Positions 43,190 through 54,669 of a DNA stretch of 64,000 nt are shown piece by piece. A program made the translations under genes and the position numbers. The DNA comes from Erodium maritimum (Eukaryota; Streptophyta; Magnoliopsida; Geraniales; Geraniaceae): positions 29,494,956 to 29,558,955 of the forward strand of contig OY997594.1 in NCBI GenBank assembly GCA_963921825.1, written 5' to 3'. A model generated the notes under the pieces. It was not told where the DNA came from and searched no databases. It saw nothing but the letters and a program-made list of their open reading frames with translations. Numbering within the stretch: the stretch's first letter is position 1; each line of letters begins with the position of its first letter.

Positions 43190-44520
43190 TTTCACACCTC
43201 GGACTGTACGTCAATTAGGTGGGGAGAGTCGAGTCGGTGAAAGTCCCGTCGTGCGTGGTTGCGCAAGTCGGAAACCGTGTGTAGACCCGTGGTGTCTTGA
43301 GTCCTGTTTGTGATTGTGTGTATGTGTAGTATTTTATTACTGGCATACTAATTATTTTTTGCTGCGTGAACGTTTTTAAGCTGTCGCGGGTCGACTCATG
43401 AGCGCTCCTGTAGTCGAACGTGACATTGCTGATATCAAGTCGGTACAACGTAGTTCGGGGACGCCTGTACCGGGTTGTAGCTACGTGATGTCCAAGAATG
43501 AGGTTTTATAATGAAAGGGAGAAAAGTTTTAAATTTGATTGGCCCTGTGGGCGTGTGTGTAAGTTGGTTGGTTTGGTGGGTGCGTTTTGATTTTGGTTGG
43601 TCCGGTGGGTGCATTTTGATTTTGGTTGGTCCGGTGGGTGCGTTTTGATTTTGGTTGGTCCGGTGGGCGTGTTTTGGTTTTGGTTGGCCTTGTCGGCTTG
43701 TGATTGAGGTTGGGTGACTTGTGTTTGGTCTTTAAATTTTTGTACGTGTGTTGTTAGTTTGGTGGTCGAATGTCTGCGACGCACAAGTGTGCGGGTTGCT
43801 AGAAGAAGGGTAGGATGCGTGTGCCCTAGGGTAGACGTGACGGTGTGTTAAGTGCGAAGTCGTTGCAGCTACGGGACGGGCCATGGACCGGCCCGGTAGG
43901 AGACGTGGTCGGGGCCACTGTTTTGGCGCGGAAGGTGAAATGGACCGGGTGGCTTACCGGCCCGGACGGCAGAACGGACCGGGTGGCTTGCCGGCCCGGA
44001 CGGCAGCACGGTCCGGATGGCTTGCCGGCCCGGACGGTAGCACGGTCCGGCTGGCTTGCCGGCCTGGTCCAGTCAGCTGCTTTCAAAAAAATTTGGTTTC
44101 GTTGTGTGGTTAGTGTTGCTGTTACGTGACTTGGTGCACGTTCGTGCGGTTTATTTGAGGTTTCCCTCGCGTGAACGGGTGGTTTGAGGTTTCCTTCACG
44201 TGAGTGGGTTATTTGAGGTTTCCTATGTGATCGGGTAGTCGGGGTATTGAGGTTGTGAGCAATAGTGATTCGCTGAATTGAGAACATAATCCCCGTTTCG
44301 AGGTTTCCCTTACGTAAGAGAGTATTTGAGGTATTGATGGCTTGAGCAGTGTGACGTTTTGGTATCAGGTTTTGAGGTAGTGCTTTTCCCTGATTAGATA
44401 GGTAAGTCGTTAGTGCTTTACTAGTATGCCATAATCGAACGGGTGTCCGTAGAGGTAAGCAGAACGCTCATCCCCTTTACTACTTTTCCCGCAAGGGACG
44501 AGTAGCTAATACTGGTTTGG
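43190..44520 (+). other. Element C leader with GC-rich repeats, gag missing
   Basis: Carries tandem units containing 'TTGGTTGGTCCGGTGGG' (about 43540-43690) and units containing 'GCTTGCCGGCCCGGACGG' (about 43870-44075). Both are mirror-oriented counterparts of the arrays in the leader of A. Leader-like sequence runs almost directly into protease; the roughly 1.3 kb of gag seen in A is absent. Confidence 0.7.
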
Positions 44521-44599
44521 TTGCGGAAAGTTATAAGTAAATGCATAGAGGACCGTGTGGGGGTTGCACTAGACCTTACCGGAGTGACTAATGGAGTGG

Positions 44600-45170
44600 T
44601 TGTTTGGTCTCTGATTTGGGCGTCAGTTTTATTGGATACCGGGGCGTCACACTTGTTTGCTTCGTCGAGTTGTGCTGGGATGTTGGGGCTGAGTTTAGAG
44701 CCGTTGAGTACACCCAGGCATCTGGACACGCCGGTTGGGGGTATTGTGGTGTTGACTAGGGTCTGTCGTGCCTGCGAAGTTAGAGAAGCGACCTGATACA
44801 GGAGTTCGAGAGAGGGCTCAAGAGCCCCGATGCTGGATCAAGTCCTCACCCCTAGGATTCGGGTATGTTCGGAGTTGGTAGGCACGACGACGGTAGAGGA
44901 GCGAGGTCTTAGAGAGACCGCGAGGTTCCGTGAGGATTCGGCAGCGACTGAGCTTGTACGTGTGTCCGTGGGAAGGATACTTACGAAATGACAGCCGTTG
45001 ACGTGATCCGGAGAAAGGATTGGTCGGCGAAGTGCCGAGCCAATATTGACTGTTACTGGCGACGAGTGACGGTGTCAACAGGCAACACGAAAGGTTCGTA
45101 TGTTCTGGGCAGTAGGAGCGGAGTTCTCCTGTTGGCTTGTCCGCAGTAAAGGAAGTACCGACCGTGCAGA
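44600..45170 (+). pseudogene. Element C protease remnant
   Basis: The active-site block reads LLDTGASHLF and continues through LSLEPLSTP and VCRACEVRE (44521-44796 frame). A later piece around 44985-45150 retains [15 protein letters not shown] and LGSRSGVLL in another frame. Multiple frame breaks lie in between. At the protease-RT boundary the codon at 45167-45169 is CAG, where element A has TAG. Confidence 0.8.
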
Positions 45171-46557
45171 GCCGAGAGTTACCGCGAGTGGCGTGCGAGT
45201 CCCCGAGGTCTTCCCTGAGGAGTTGAGCGGGTTGCCACCAGTTCGTGATGTGGAGTTCGGGATTGACCTGGTGCCGGGAACGGCAGCGATATCGATGGCG
45301 CCTTACAGGTTCGCACCAGCCGAGTTGACCGAGCTGAAGCGTCAGCTCGAGGAACTTCGGGAGAAGGGGTTTATCCGGCCGAGCACATCGCCGTGGGGAG
45401 CGCCAGCACTCTTCGTGAAGAAGAAGCGTGGAGAGCTTCGGATGTGTATCGACTACCGGAAGTTGAACCGGGTTACGGTGAAGAACCGATACCCGATGCC
45501 GAGGATTGACGACTTGTTCGACCAGTTGAGAGGGTCGACATGCTTCTCGAAAATCGATATGCGATCCGGATATTACCCGTTGCGAGTCCGAGAGGGGGAC
45601 GTCGCAAAGACTGCATTCCGGACACGCTATGGGCATTACAAATACTTGGTGATGCCTTTGGACTGACGAACGCACCTGCAGCGTTCATGGATCTGATCAA
45701 TATTATATTCCGGCCGTTCTTAGATCAATTGGTGGTGGTGTTTGTGGACGATATCTTGATCTTCTCGCAGGACGAGGCGGCGCATGAGGAACATCTGAGG
45801 GGTGTTCTGACCCTGTTGCGCACACATCAATTATACGCCAACCTGGAGAAGTGCGAGTTTTGGCTCGCTGAGGTAAGATTCCTCGGTCACGTTGTGTCCC
45901 ATGACGATATATTGGTCGATCCGGCAAAGATCGACGCGGTTTTGAAGTGGGCGCAGCCCACGAGCGTCTTCGAGATCCGCAGCTTCTTGGGGCTGACAGG
46001 ATATTAATTGGCGGTTTGTCCAGGACTTTGCGCGACTAGCCGCGCCTATGACTCTTTTGACGCGCAAGGGAGTCGGGTTTTTGTGGACAGAGGATTGTGA
46101 ACGTGCGTTCACGGAACTGAAGACTCGTATGACTACCACTCCAGTGTTGATAGTGCCAGAGCACGAGATCGGGTATGAGGTATATGGTGACGCGTCCCGG
46201 GAAGGACTGGGCTGTGTACTGATACAATTGGGTAGAGTTGTGGCTTATGGCTCCAGGCAGTTGAAGACGCACGAGCGCAACTATCCTAACCATGACCCGG
46301 AATTAGCAGCAGTGGTGTTCGCGCTGAAAGGCGGGAGGTATTATATGTATGGCGAGCGATTTCAGGTGTTCTCGGATCATAAGAGCCTTAAATGCATCTT
46401 TTCTCAACGAGACCTGAACATGCGCCAGCGGCGATGGATGGAACTACTTGAGGAGTACGACTTTGAGCTACAATACCATCCGGGTAAGGCGAACGTGGTT
46501 GCCGACGCCCTGAGTAGGAAGCCGATGTCGTGTCCTACTAGCATCTCAGTCCGGTAG
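45171..46557 (+). pseudogene. Element C RT and RNase H
   Basis: RT is in two frames: 45190-45666 ([11 protein letters not shown] through [16 protein letters not shown]) and 45660-46007 (NAPAAFMDL, catalytic FVDD in [11 protein letters not shown]). RNase H is at 46048-46557 ([11 protein letters not shown] through ADALSRK). Frame breaks are near 45660 and 46008; otherwise it is colinear with A. The reading direction is plus, opposite to A. Confidence 0.9.
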
Positions 46558-46559
46558 TG

Positions 46560-47732
46560 GGACGTGATGGGAGAGCTGGGCACGTTCGGGTTGGAACTAG
46601 AAGAGGTTACCGGCGGCATGGCCATGTGCTTCTTGATGGCTCAGCCCAGGCACAGTCGGTAGATGTCGAGACGATAGAGATCCTGGAGAGAGCTGCCGGC
46701 GGGGTTGACGTCGAGGGCTGGGATCGTCGTGCTAATTGGGAGTTACGGTATCGTAGAGGTTTGTTCGTACCGAGTAACGGTGGAGGCGACGAGCTGCGAG
46801 AGTCGCACTATTCACGTCTGATAGTGCACGTGGGTAGCACTAAGAGGAGCGCGACATCAGACGACTTATCTAGTGGAGCGGGATGCGGAGAGCGGTCGCG
46901 GAGTTAGTATCGCGGTGCCTCACTCGTCGGCAGGTGAGAGCCGACAACAGCGTCCCGCTGGATTATTGCAACCACTGCGGGTTGCACAGTGGAAATGGGG
47001 GCACGTCACGATGGCTTTCGTGAGCAGTTAGCTGAGTTCGCCTACAACAATGGCTTTCAGGCCAGTATCAGGATGGCACCGTTCGAAGCGTTGTAAGGTA
47101 GGTCGTGTCGATCGCCCGTGTGCTGGGCAGAAGTGAGCAATGAGGGTTTACTGGGTCTAGAACTGGACCGAGAGACAGCTGAGTCGGTCGTGCCGAAGCG
47201 TGAATGGTTGAAGACCACGTAGAGTCAGCATAAGGTATGCTGACAGAAGGCGCCGACCTCTCGAGTCAACACTCGATGACCATGTATACTTGGAGGTGAG
47301 TCCGAAGGGTGGACTGGTGCGTTTCAACCGCGGCGGAGGAAGGTTAGCTCCGCGGTGTATCGGGCCCTTCGAGGTCTTGAGCGGAGTGAGAGCAGTTGCA
47401 TACCGACTTGCACTGCCACCGCAGCTTGGGAATATCCACGTTTCCCAGTTGCGGGAGTATATGCGGACCCCTCACACGTCATTGAGTGGGCGGATGTCGA
47501 GGTAACGGGTGATGTCTCGTATAAGGAGAAACCGGTTTGGGAAATGGATCTTCGGGAGCAGGTCCCGCGCGGAAAGGTTATCCGCTTAGAACGGGTGTAG
47601 TGGCGGCACCACGAGGCTGAGTTGACTTGAGAACGCGAGGACGAGGTTCGCGCGAAGTACCCCGAGCTGTTCGACTCCCGAGGTACGTCTGTTTTAAATT
47701 TCGTGGACGAAATTCCTGTAAGGGGGGTAGAT
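46560..47732 (+). pseudogene. Element C integrase remnants, catalytic core deleted
   Basis: After RNase H come decayed zinc-finger sequence and the block QWKWGHVTMAF at about 46990-47020. The next recognisable segment is LSSPTTMAFRP-like sequence, which in another frame is the 'FAYNN' region beyond the core. The span carrying the second catalytic Asp and the Glu is therefore deleted near 47020-47035. The C-terminal part survives (47290-47505, RFNRGGGRLAPR; 47355-47600). In the chromodomain tail a TAG (47598-47600) replaces the CAG of A, and a TGA (47628-47630) occurs at the same Trp codon that is TAG in A. The frame ends at the polypurine tract AAGGGGGGTAGAT. Confidence 0.85.
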
Positions 47733-50725
47733 TGTAAGAACCACTCCCAGTCAACGCCAGTCAAATCTGCGAAAAAACAGGAAAATTTAAAAAATTTGAC
47801 AGACACTTAAATGAACCTAAATTTGATCCCGATGGTCATACCGGACTTAAGTTGACCCCGATGTCGACCAAAGTGAGTTCCGGGGGACTCAGTGCAACTT
47901 TCTGACCAATTTGGAAAAATGTTGACTTTTCGTTGGAAAAGTCAACCGAGCGACGTTTTGGTCCATTCGAGGACCGTTTCGGATCCAAAAAGCTTAGCCA
48001 TCGTCGCAGCTGTCTTAATTGAGCTGTTTCCTTGTAGCCCGTTAAGTTTCGTAATTTCTTGGAAAAAGTGCCCGTTCGGGGCCCGAAACGTCCGAATTTC
48101 GCAAATCTGATTGGAAAATATCTAGGAGCTAGATATTTTCCAAAAGGTGTGGGACTCACTTGCCACATGTCAAACATGTGGTGGTGTTAGGTAACATTGA
48201 ACAAAACAAAGGAAGACTTGATGGTAGTTTTGTAATTAAGTGATAGGTTTGATTTTTAAAACAAAACAAAAGGGAAGTGAAGAGTATTTCTCGGCAAAGT
48301 TAGAAAAAAATGAGAGATTTAGAGAGAGAAAGTGGAGAGAGGAAAGAGAAGGAGAAAAGGGAGAAAAAGAGAAGAAAGTTTGAGGGTTTTGCCATTTCTC
48401 GATCATCCGACCGGTGGATCGTCTCAACGATAAAAAGAATCGAGTTCACACCGTCATTCTCTACGGTGAGCACCTAACCGATTTTCGTTTTCTTAAGTTC
48501 GAGTTTTTAGGGTTTGAGTTTAAACGATTCAAATATGGTTGGGTTTTGGTTAGAATTGGTTTAAAGATGAATGGTTGAGGTTTGGGGTTCGTTAGGAGCG
48601 TTTTGGGGCTAAAAGGGAATTTTGCCATTGTGGCCGTGTGGGGCCCACATGCTCGGGTATCGGGTTTTCTTGTTCGGGTGGTCTAGGACGTTCCCCAAGT
48701 CATTAATCTACACCCGGATCGAAATTTGGAATTAAATTGTGAAAGTTGTAATTAACGGGTTTAGAAACTTTAAACGCGAATTAAATTACTCGGAAGTCGG
48801 AAATTGATTCCGTCGAGTGCATAGGAACCCTTGAATTATTCTAAGACCGTAGAAACAAAAACGGGAATTTTCGGAGCCCCGGAAGGGCGTTTTCAAAACC
48901 CGGGCAGATTCGCCATGTCGGGCGAATCGGGCTTTTCCGAGCCCATTATTGACAATGTCGAGTAATTGGGAAGTTTGGGAGTGATCGACATTGTCGGGGT
49001 TGCATTTGGGCGTTTAGTTCTTTAAATTCGGGTTTCGCATGCTTACTTAAAAAGTGTGTTAATTGTAATGATTGTAAACCGTGTCGCCTACCGTGGAAAT
49101 AGGAGGCTAAGCGGGAATTACGAAGCTTTGCCGGAGTAAGAGTATCGGGTTTGACACGCTTCAAGAGGTAGGGAAAAGTAGCCGGATCTCGGCCCTGATT
49201 AGGGAAAGTTAACAGTAGAAATGCATGTGACACCGGGGTGTCGTGGGTTAAGTAAGTTTATTGAATATTAGAAAGGCAGGCGACACCGGGTGGTGTCGTA
49301 TGATACGGGAACGTATCGAACCATAGAAAGGCATGTGACACTTAGTAGTGTCGTAGGATAAGTGAACTTTCGATATTAGATTTACTAGAGGCATGTGGTT
49401 ATGCCCGGAGGTTGATTGTTTAGTTTGTGTCTTGGGTGGCCATGAGAGCCCGTACTTTACTATTGTGTCTTGGGTGGCCATGAGAGCCCGTACTTTACTG
49501 TTTGTGTCTTGGGTGGCCGTGAGTGCCCGTGGGGTTGTTCAGCCCGTGTTTTACCGTTGGTGTCTTGGGTGGCCATGAGTGCCCGTGGGGTTGTTGAGCC
49601 CGGGTCCTTACTGTTGGTGTGTCTTGGGTGGCAATGAGTGCCCGTGGAGTTGTTGAGCCCGTGTTTTACCGTTGGTGTCTTGGGTGGTCATGAGTGCCCG
49701 TGGGGTTGTTGAGCCCGTGTTTTACCGTTGGTGTCTTGGGTGGCCGTGAGTTCTTGTGTGGTTGTTGAGCCCGTGTTTTACCGTTGGTATCTTGGGTGGT
49801 CGTGAGTGCCCGTGGGGTTGTTGAGCCCGTGTTTTACCGTTGGTGTCTTGGGTGGCCATGAGTGCATGTGGAGTGTTAAACCGGTGTTGTTGCTGTTTGT
49901 TGAGCTTTGTTTGTGATTGTGATTGTGGTTACCTGAGGTTGGGGGTCTGCTTCATGAAACGGGGGTCCTGTGATCGCACGCGTCTGCATGTTCAGACGGG
50001 GTAGGGGGCCCGCCCGTGAGGAAAGGGGTCCTGGCCGCGCGTGCATGGTTAGGGGTGACAGGTCGACAGCCTGATCCGACTTTGTGTCGGGAAAAGTGCG
50101 ACAGGTCGACCGCCTGGCCTGTCAGGGATCGGTAAAGGGCGTGAGGGGGTTACTGAGCAACTGGAGTGCGATCCTTTGTGATCTTGTTTGGTGTGCGATC
50201 CTTTATGATCTTGGGTATTGCGTGGTGGTCTGTCTTGTCTTTGGAGGAAGTCGTCAATCGTTGTGTCGGGTCTACATTACGAGTCCGAGTGTTGAGTCGG
50301 TTGAGGAAAGTAACAGTTTGTGTGTCAGTCGGGTTACTCGAGTCTGGGGATAGTAGTCCCCGGTGTTCGGTTGTTGTTGGTGTTACCGGCATTGTCTGCT
50401 AAGTATGCCGTAGTCAGTCTGTTATCCGTGGTGGTGAGCGAACGCTCACCCCTATCTGCTTTTCCTACAGGTACTGGTCGGGGGATGGACTGGGTGAGCT
50501 TCTGAAGCTTGAGGAGCTAGGAGCGGGAGTCCGGGTTTACTTTTGAGTCTAGCGACGTATACCTTGTTTTTTGTCCGCTTGTTGGGACGTACTTTGAGTT
50601 GTAAATTATTATTTTGTTAAACAAATTGTTGGTTTTAAAGCGATTTATTCAAAAGGTTTGAAAGGGTTTTATTAAATTAAACGTTCGCATTCCGGGTTCG
50701 GTTTTACTGAATTTGGGGCGTGACA
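47733..50725 (+). repeat. 3' LTR of element C
   Basis: Complete, 2,993 bp, TGTAAGAACC to GGGGCGTGACA. It contains the CGACAATGTCG/CGACATTGTCG inverted repeat (about 48955-49000), the 56-bp tandem array (about 49422-49880) and the 18-bp palindrome (50433-50450). Confidence 0.93.
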
Positions 50726-52440
50726 CCTCAAGAGTCCAGAGCCTCTACTTCTCAAATCAGAGAAGAGGATCTAGTGGAAAATATCAGAATTAGCGATAAC
50801 CAAATTCCTCATGGAATTTACATAAAACCAAACTTATCAAGTAGGCAATCTCCTACTCAATCAGAAATGAGTTTCCATATTAATGATTAATATTAGTCCT
50901 GGAACTAGAAAACTCCTTAATAAAGAGTTTTATCATCCCAGACATGCTAGTTTTCGTGACTGGTATTTCAAAAAATTCTCGAATGATGAGTTAATGAATT
51001 ACAAGAATAAATATTATTCTCACATAGAAAACACTGGGGAAATCAAGACATTTGTAAAATGGTTTATAAAACAATTTTTAGACCAAACTGAAAATGAGGT
51101 TCTTGTCCTCCAACGATCTTGGAAGACTAAAGCCTTAGGAGAATCTATTAGTTCTCCCTTCCCTCTGGAACAAGACATTGTCCTAGGTAATAATATAGAG
51201 GCAAGCGCCTACTTGAGCCTTCAAAAAACTGATTATACCCAGGTAACAATTAAAGAAATAAACACTTTAATCAGATCTCAAAATTATACCAACACCTTCC
51301 TTAATTGTTTAGGCAAGCAACTTCTTTCTATAGAAGAGAACCTGTTTTCTTTAAGTCGAATGATTAAAGATCAACTTGATCAACACCAACTTATGATTGA
51401 AAAAATCAATAAGGGAAAAGAAATCCGGCTTGAAGTCCCTAAAAAGGAAGAACTTCCTTTAATACAACCTCCCGCTCCAATCCAAGGTTTCAAAATGGAA
51501 ACCAACACTGATTTTATTCAGATTCTCGAACAAAAACTTAAGGCCATGAAGATTGGGGTCCTTTCTTATCAAGAGACTAATGAAGATTCGGAAAACGAAT
51601 CTGAAAGCTCTAGTCAAGATCAGGATATAAATAAGATATCTGAAATGTTTGCTGAGCAGTGCGCTATAAATAATATTTATAATCCAACACCCGTAGAAAA
51701 ACACTATTACAAGAGGCGTTCTCCTCAAGATCTTCTGTTCGAAGAATCAGATCCCTTCAAAAATTCGCATTCTGGAAAGGCCATCTATGAATGGAATATT
51801 GATGGCCAAACCGATAAACAAATAATTGACACCATACATAGAATAATTATGTTTTCAACCGTTTGTAAACAACACGGCAATTCAGATAGTACAATTGCCT
51901 CGTTCATTACTACCGGTTTCGTAGGACAATTCGGGGATGGTGGGATCATTACCTCACTGAAACCCAACGCGAAGAAATCATTAGCCACAAAAATATTGTT
52001 AAAATGGAAGTTGGACCCTCCAATGATGAGAGAGCCACCACGGGAGAGGAAGATGCAGTATACACCCTGTGCTTGTCTATCTTGCACCATTTTGCAGGAT
52101 CTACTACTCCTATAGCAGAGAAAATTCAAACTCTCTTGCAAAATCTCCGATGTCCCACCTTAACCCATTTTAGATGGTATAAGGATACTTTCCGGTCTAG
52201 GGTTTTTCAACTTAATAACCCTGATTCAAGTCATTGGAAAGCCAAATTTATTGATGGCTTACCACATCTCTTTGCAGAAAGAGTTCGTCAATCTCTATGA
52301 ACTCAAAACGATGGAATAAACATCGATTATCAAAATCTTATTTATGGTCAACTCACTACGAGTTGCATAAACGAAGGTTTAACTCTATGCAATGATTTAA
52401 AATTGAAAAATCAACTGAAAAAGTAAAGGGTTACTGAGAA
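50726..52440 (+). pseudogene. Pararetroviral coat protein region
   Basis: The viral frame resumes directly at the LTR end and is open from 50726 to 50889, then shifts into a 410-codon frame (50883-52115), then again into 52004-52300. The N-terminal part has several charged, probably helical segments. An acidic Ser/Glu-rich stretch lies around 51585-51630 (ENESESSSQDQD), and a tryptophan- and glycine-containing core follows (GKAIYEWNIDGQTDKQ, then FVGQFGDGG). It precedes the zinc knuckle, as in petuvirus-like polyproteins. The protein would form the virion shell. Frame breaks at about 50885, about 52010 and 52300 disable it. The boundary between movement and coat parts is lost to the element C insertion. 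Confidence 0.75.
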
Positions 52441-52520
52441 ACACCAAATTGGGGAATTCTGTGAACAATTTGCTTTTGATGAAGGAAAAAAAATAAAAAC
52501 CCAAAATCGTAAAGAAAAGG

Positions 52521-53510
52521 GTGTTAAACCTTATCGAAAAAGGCCCAAGTGGGCCGATAAAACCATCTACCCTAAAAATAATTATAACGGAAAATTATTA
52601 TCGAAAGAAATCGTATAATAAAGAAAAACCTTTTCTTCCCAACCAGGGAAAAAGAAAAGCTAAAAAAATCGACATAAAATGTCACAAATGTGGGAAAGTT
52701 GGTCACTACGCCAACCAATGTTGGACTAAAAAAGCCATTAATGAAATAGAAGATGACCAATTAAAATCACATTTAAAGAAAATTGTTCTTTATCCCTCTG
52801 ATGATGATGACTCTTCTTCTGAGGATGACCTTGAGGTCATAAACGACTCATCCTCGTCTGAAAATTCGGACGATGGTGACAGAGACAGTTGCCAATGCAA
52901 CACTATAAATTACTGTAAATCTATTGTTGAGATGAATGGTCTCAACGTTCTCACAACTGATCAAGATAAAATTGTCACCATGCTAGATATTATCGGTGAT
53001 CCCGACCTTAAGGAACATATTCTTGAGACCCTTATAAAACAAAACACTATGTTCAACCAGTCGCCTACCCGGGAAGAACCTTACCAATTAAGTGAAGTAA
53101 TTCAACGGTTCCGACAAGCAAGGGTTAAAGAAACCACAACTTCTCTAAGTGACCTTAAAAGAGAAGTTAATCAATTAAAATATGAAATCATTCAAATAAA
53201 GCAGAATAATAGTGAGCTTTCCCAAAGAATAACCATTTTAGAAGACAATCATTTTAATGATAATATCATTAATAATGACAGTGCCCCTAGCAATACTACC
53301 CCAGATTATCTTAATCTAATAAGCCAAGTTACTTCACAGAAGTGGCTTGTTCAAGTTTCTCTCATTATAAAAAATGAATTCATACTTGATAACGAAATTG
53401 TTCTTGTAGACAGTGGAGCTGATTATAACTGCATCCAAGAGGGAATCATCCCCACTAAATACTTTGAAAAAACAACTTAATCCCTAACGCAAACCGGGGG
53501 AAAAGAGCTA
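52521..53510 (+). pseudogene. Pararetroviral zinc knuckle and protease start
   Basis: A 319-residue frame. A Lys-rich stretch leads to the CCHC knuckle CHKCGKVGHYANQC (about 52680-52721), which binds nucleic acid in caulimovirus coat proteins. An acidic Ser/Asp-rich spacer follows (about 52795-52880), then a coiled-coil-like segment at about 53140-53250 (VNQLKYEIIQIKQNNSEL). The retropepsin active site VDSGADYNCI comes last (about 53406-53435). A TAA at 53478-53480 ends the frame, and protease continues out of frame. Confidence 0.83.
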
Positions 53511-53705
53511 AAGGTTAGATATAAGCTTTCAGATGCTCATATCTGTAATCAGGGTACCTGTTTACCTGCAGCTTTTATCTTGGTTAAAAACCTTACCCAT
53601 AGGATTATTTTAGGAAATCCTTTTCTGCATGATATTATGCCAATTCTCAGCGTAGATAAAACTGGATTTTCCACGAATATTGGTGGAAATGAGGTCAACC
53701 AATCC
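53511..53705 (+). pseudogene. Pararetroviral protease C-terminus (right terminus)
   Basis: Repeats the protease segment found at 35281-35311 and 38359-38514, including ILGNPFLHDI, with few differences. It stops at about 53700, where TA-rich sequence and a MITE-like element begin. This repetition shows that the viral insertion is terminally redundant. Confidence 0.85.
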
Positions 53706-53713
53706 TATATATA

Positions 53714-54112
53714 GGGTTGGTATCAAATACAAACCACCCCTTATTGTGCAAACTACGAACTCACCAGGTGCTGACACGTGGGCGCGCGCGCTGCTGGTGC
53801 GCGCGCTACTGGTGCGCGCGCGCTGCTGGTGCGCGCGCACAGTGCTGACACGTGGCGCGCATAGTGCTAATAGTTTGGGCGCGCAGTGCTAATAGTTTGG
53901 CACTGTGCTAAACTATTAGCACTTTGCGCGCCAAACTATTAGCCCCGTGCGCGCGCGTGGTCAACACGCTCACGCGCGCGGGCGGAGGCGCGCGCGAATC
54001 TGCCACGTGTCAGCATCGCACGCGCTCTGCTGACGTCACTTTGACCGCATCCTGTGGCTTAGATTGGTTCGTAGTTTGCACAATAAGGATGGTTTTTACT
54101 GGATAGCTACCC
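53714..54112. mobile_element. MITE-like fold-back element 4
   Basis: A close relative of 32162-32526, with the same termini (GGGTTGGTATCAAATAC at left, and TGGATAGCTACCC at right) in a TA repeat. It is GC-rich inside, with alternating CG runs and 'GTGCTAATAGTTT' palindromes. It is about 35 bp longer owing to extra 'TGCTGGTGCGCGCG' units. Confidence 0.75.
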
Positions 54113-54131
54113 TATATATATATATATATAT

Positions 54132-54615
54132 AGGCTCACTATCTAATATAAACTGACCTTAAGATATAAAATGAAAACTATTATTTACAGAGCTTTTATA
54201 GAAAATGTTTCAAACTTTAAATAGTGAAAAATGTTTAAAATGATGAACATGAAGTCATAAATGTTTCATTATATTTAACATATTGTTTCATGGTTTCGAA
54301 AAAAACCAATTTTACTATTCTTGACATAGTTTTATAGAAAATGTTTCATACTTTGAAACAGTGAAAAATGTTTAAAATGATCAACATGGAATCATAAATG
54401 TTTCATTCTATTTAACATGTTGTTTCAAAACCAATTAAAAACGAATGTTTCATAATAAGAAATTTAATGTTTCATTTTCCGAATTTAATCTCAGTCATTC
54501 ATATATAGCAATCCAGTAGTTAGAAACAGTTTTCATTTTATATTTCAATCTTTACTTTATATTTGTTCAATAGTCCGAAATAGTTTTCATTTTATATTTT
54601 AATCTTTAGTTTGTA

Positions 54616-54620
<5 letters not shown>
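54132..54620. mobile_element. AT-rich MITE-like element 5
   Basis: The left end reads AGGCTCACTATCTAATATAAAC and then ATATAAAATGAAAACTATT. The right end reversed reads AAATATAAAATGAAAACTATT, so the termini are inverted. Internal units containing 'AATGTTTCATT' repeat (54205-54470). No ORF. Confidence 0.6.

Positions 54621-54666
<46 letters not shown>
54621..54666. repeat. (AT)n microsatellite
   Basis: About 23 uninterrupted AT dinucleotides between two MITE-like elements. Confidence 0.95.

Positions 54667-54667
<1 letters not shown>

Positions 54668-54669
<2 letters not shown>

Larger units (their letters stand above)
40951..50725 (+). mobile_element. Gypsy element C (Tekay-like), deleted, inside the pararetrovirus
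   Basis: Truncated 5' LTR (40951-43168), primer site (43172-43189), leader, protease, RT, RNase H, integrase remnants, polypurine tract (47719-47732) and complete 3' LTR (47733-50725). The 5' LTR lacks its first 775 bp, so no target duplication is preserved. Gag is absent, and the catalytic core of integrase is deleted. The two LTRs are highly similar, with identical translated stretches of 95 and 77 codons, indicating a fairly recent insertion. It is in the same family as A. Confidence 0.9.
35279..53705 (+). mobile_element. Endogenous pararetrovirus (Caulimoviridae), permuted and interrupted
   Basis: Viral pieces are 35279-35311, 38354-40950 and 50726-53705, about 5.6 kb in all, interrupted by a solo LTR and by gypsy element C. 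The order is protease, RT, RNase H, tRNA-Met primer site, leader, movement protein, coat protein, zinc knuckle, protease. The same protease segment is present at both ends. A 30K-type movement protein together with coat protein, retropepsin, RT and RNase H, with no integrase and no LTRs, identifies Caulimoviridae; the arrangement is closest to petuviruses/florendoviruses. Frameshifts, stops and deletions occur in nearly every domain, so it is a fossil copy. Confidence 0.85.

Noticed and set aside
50883-52115. A 410-codon ORF as a host gene
   Set aside because: It is contiguous with the zinc-knuckle and protease frames of the pararetrovirus and has coat-region features.
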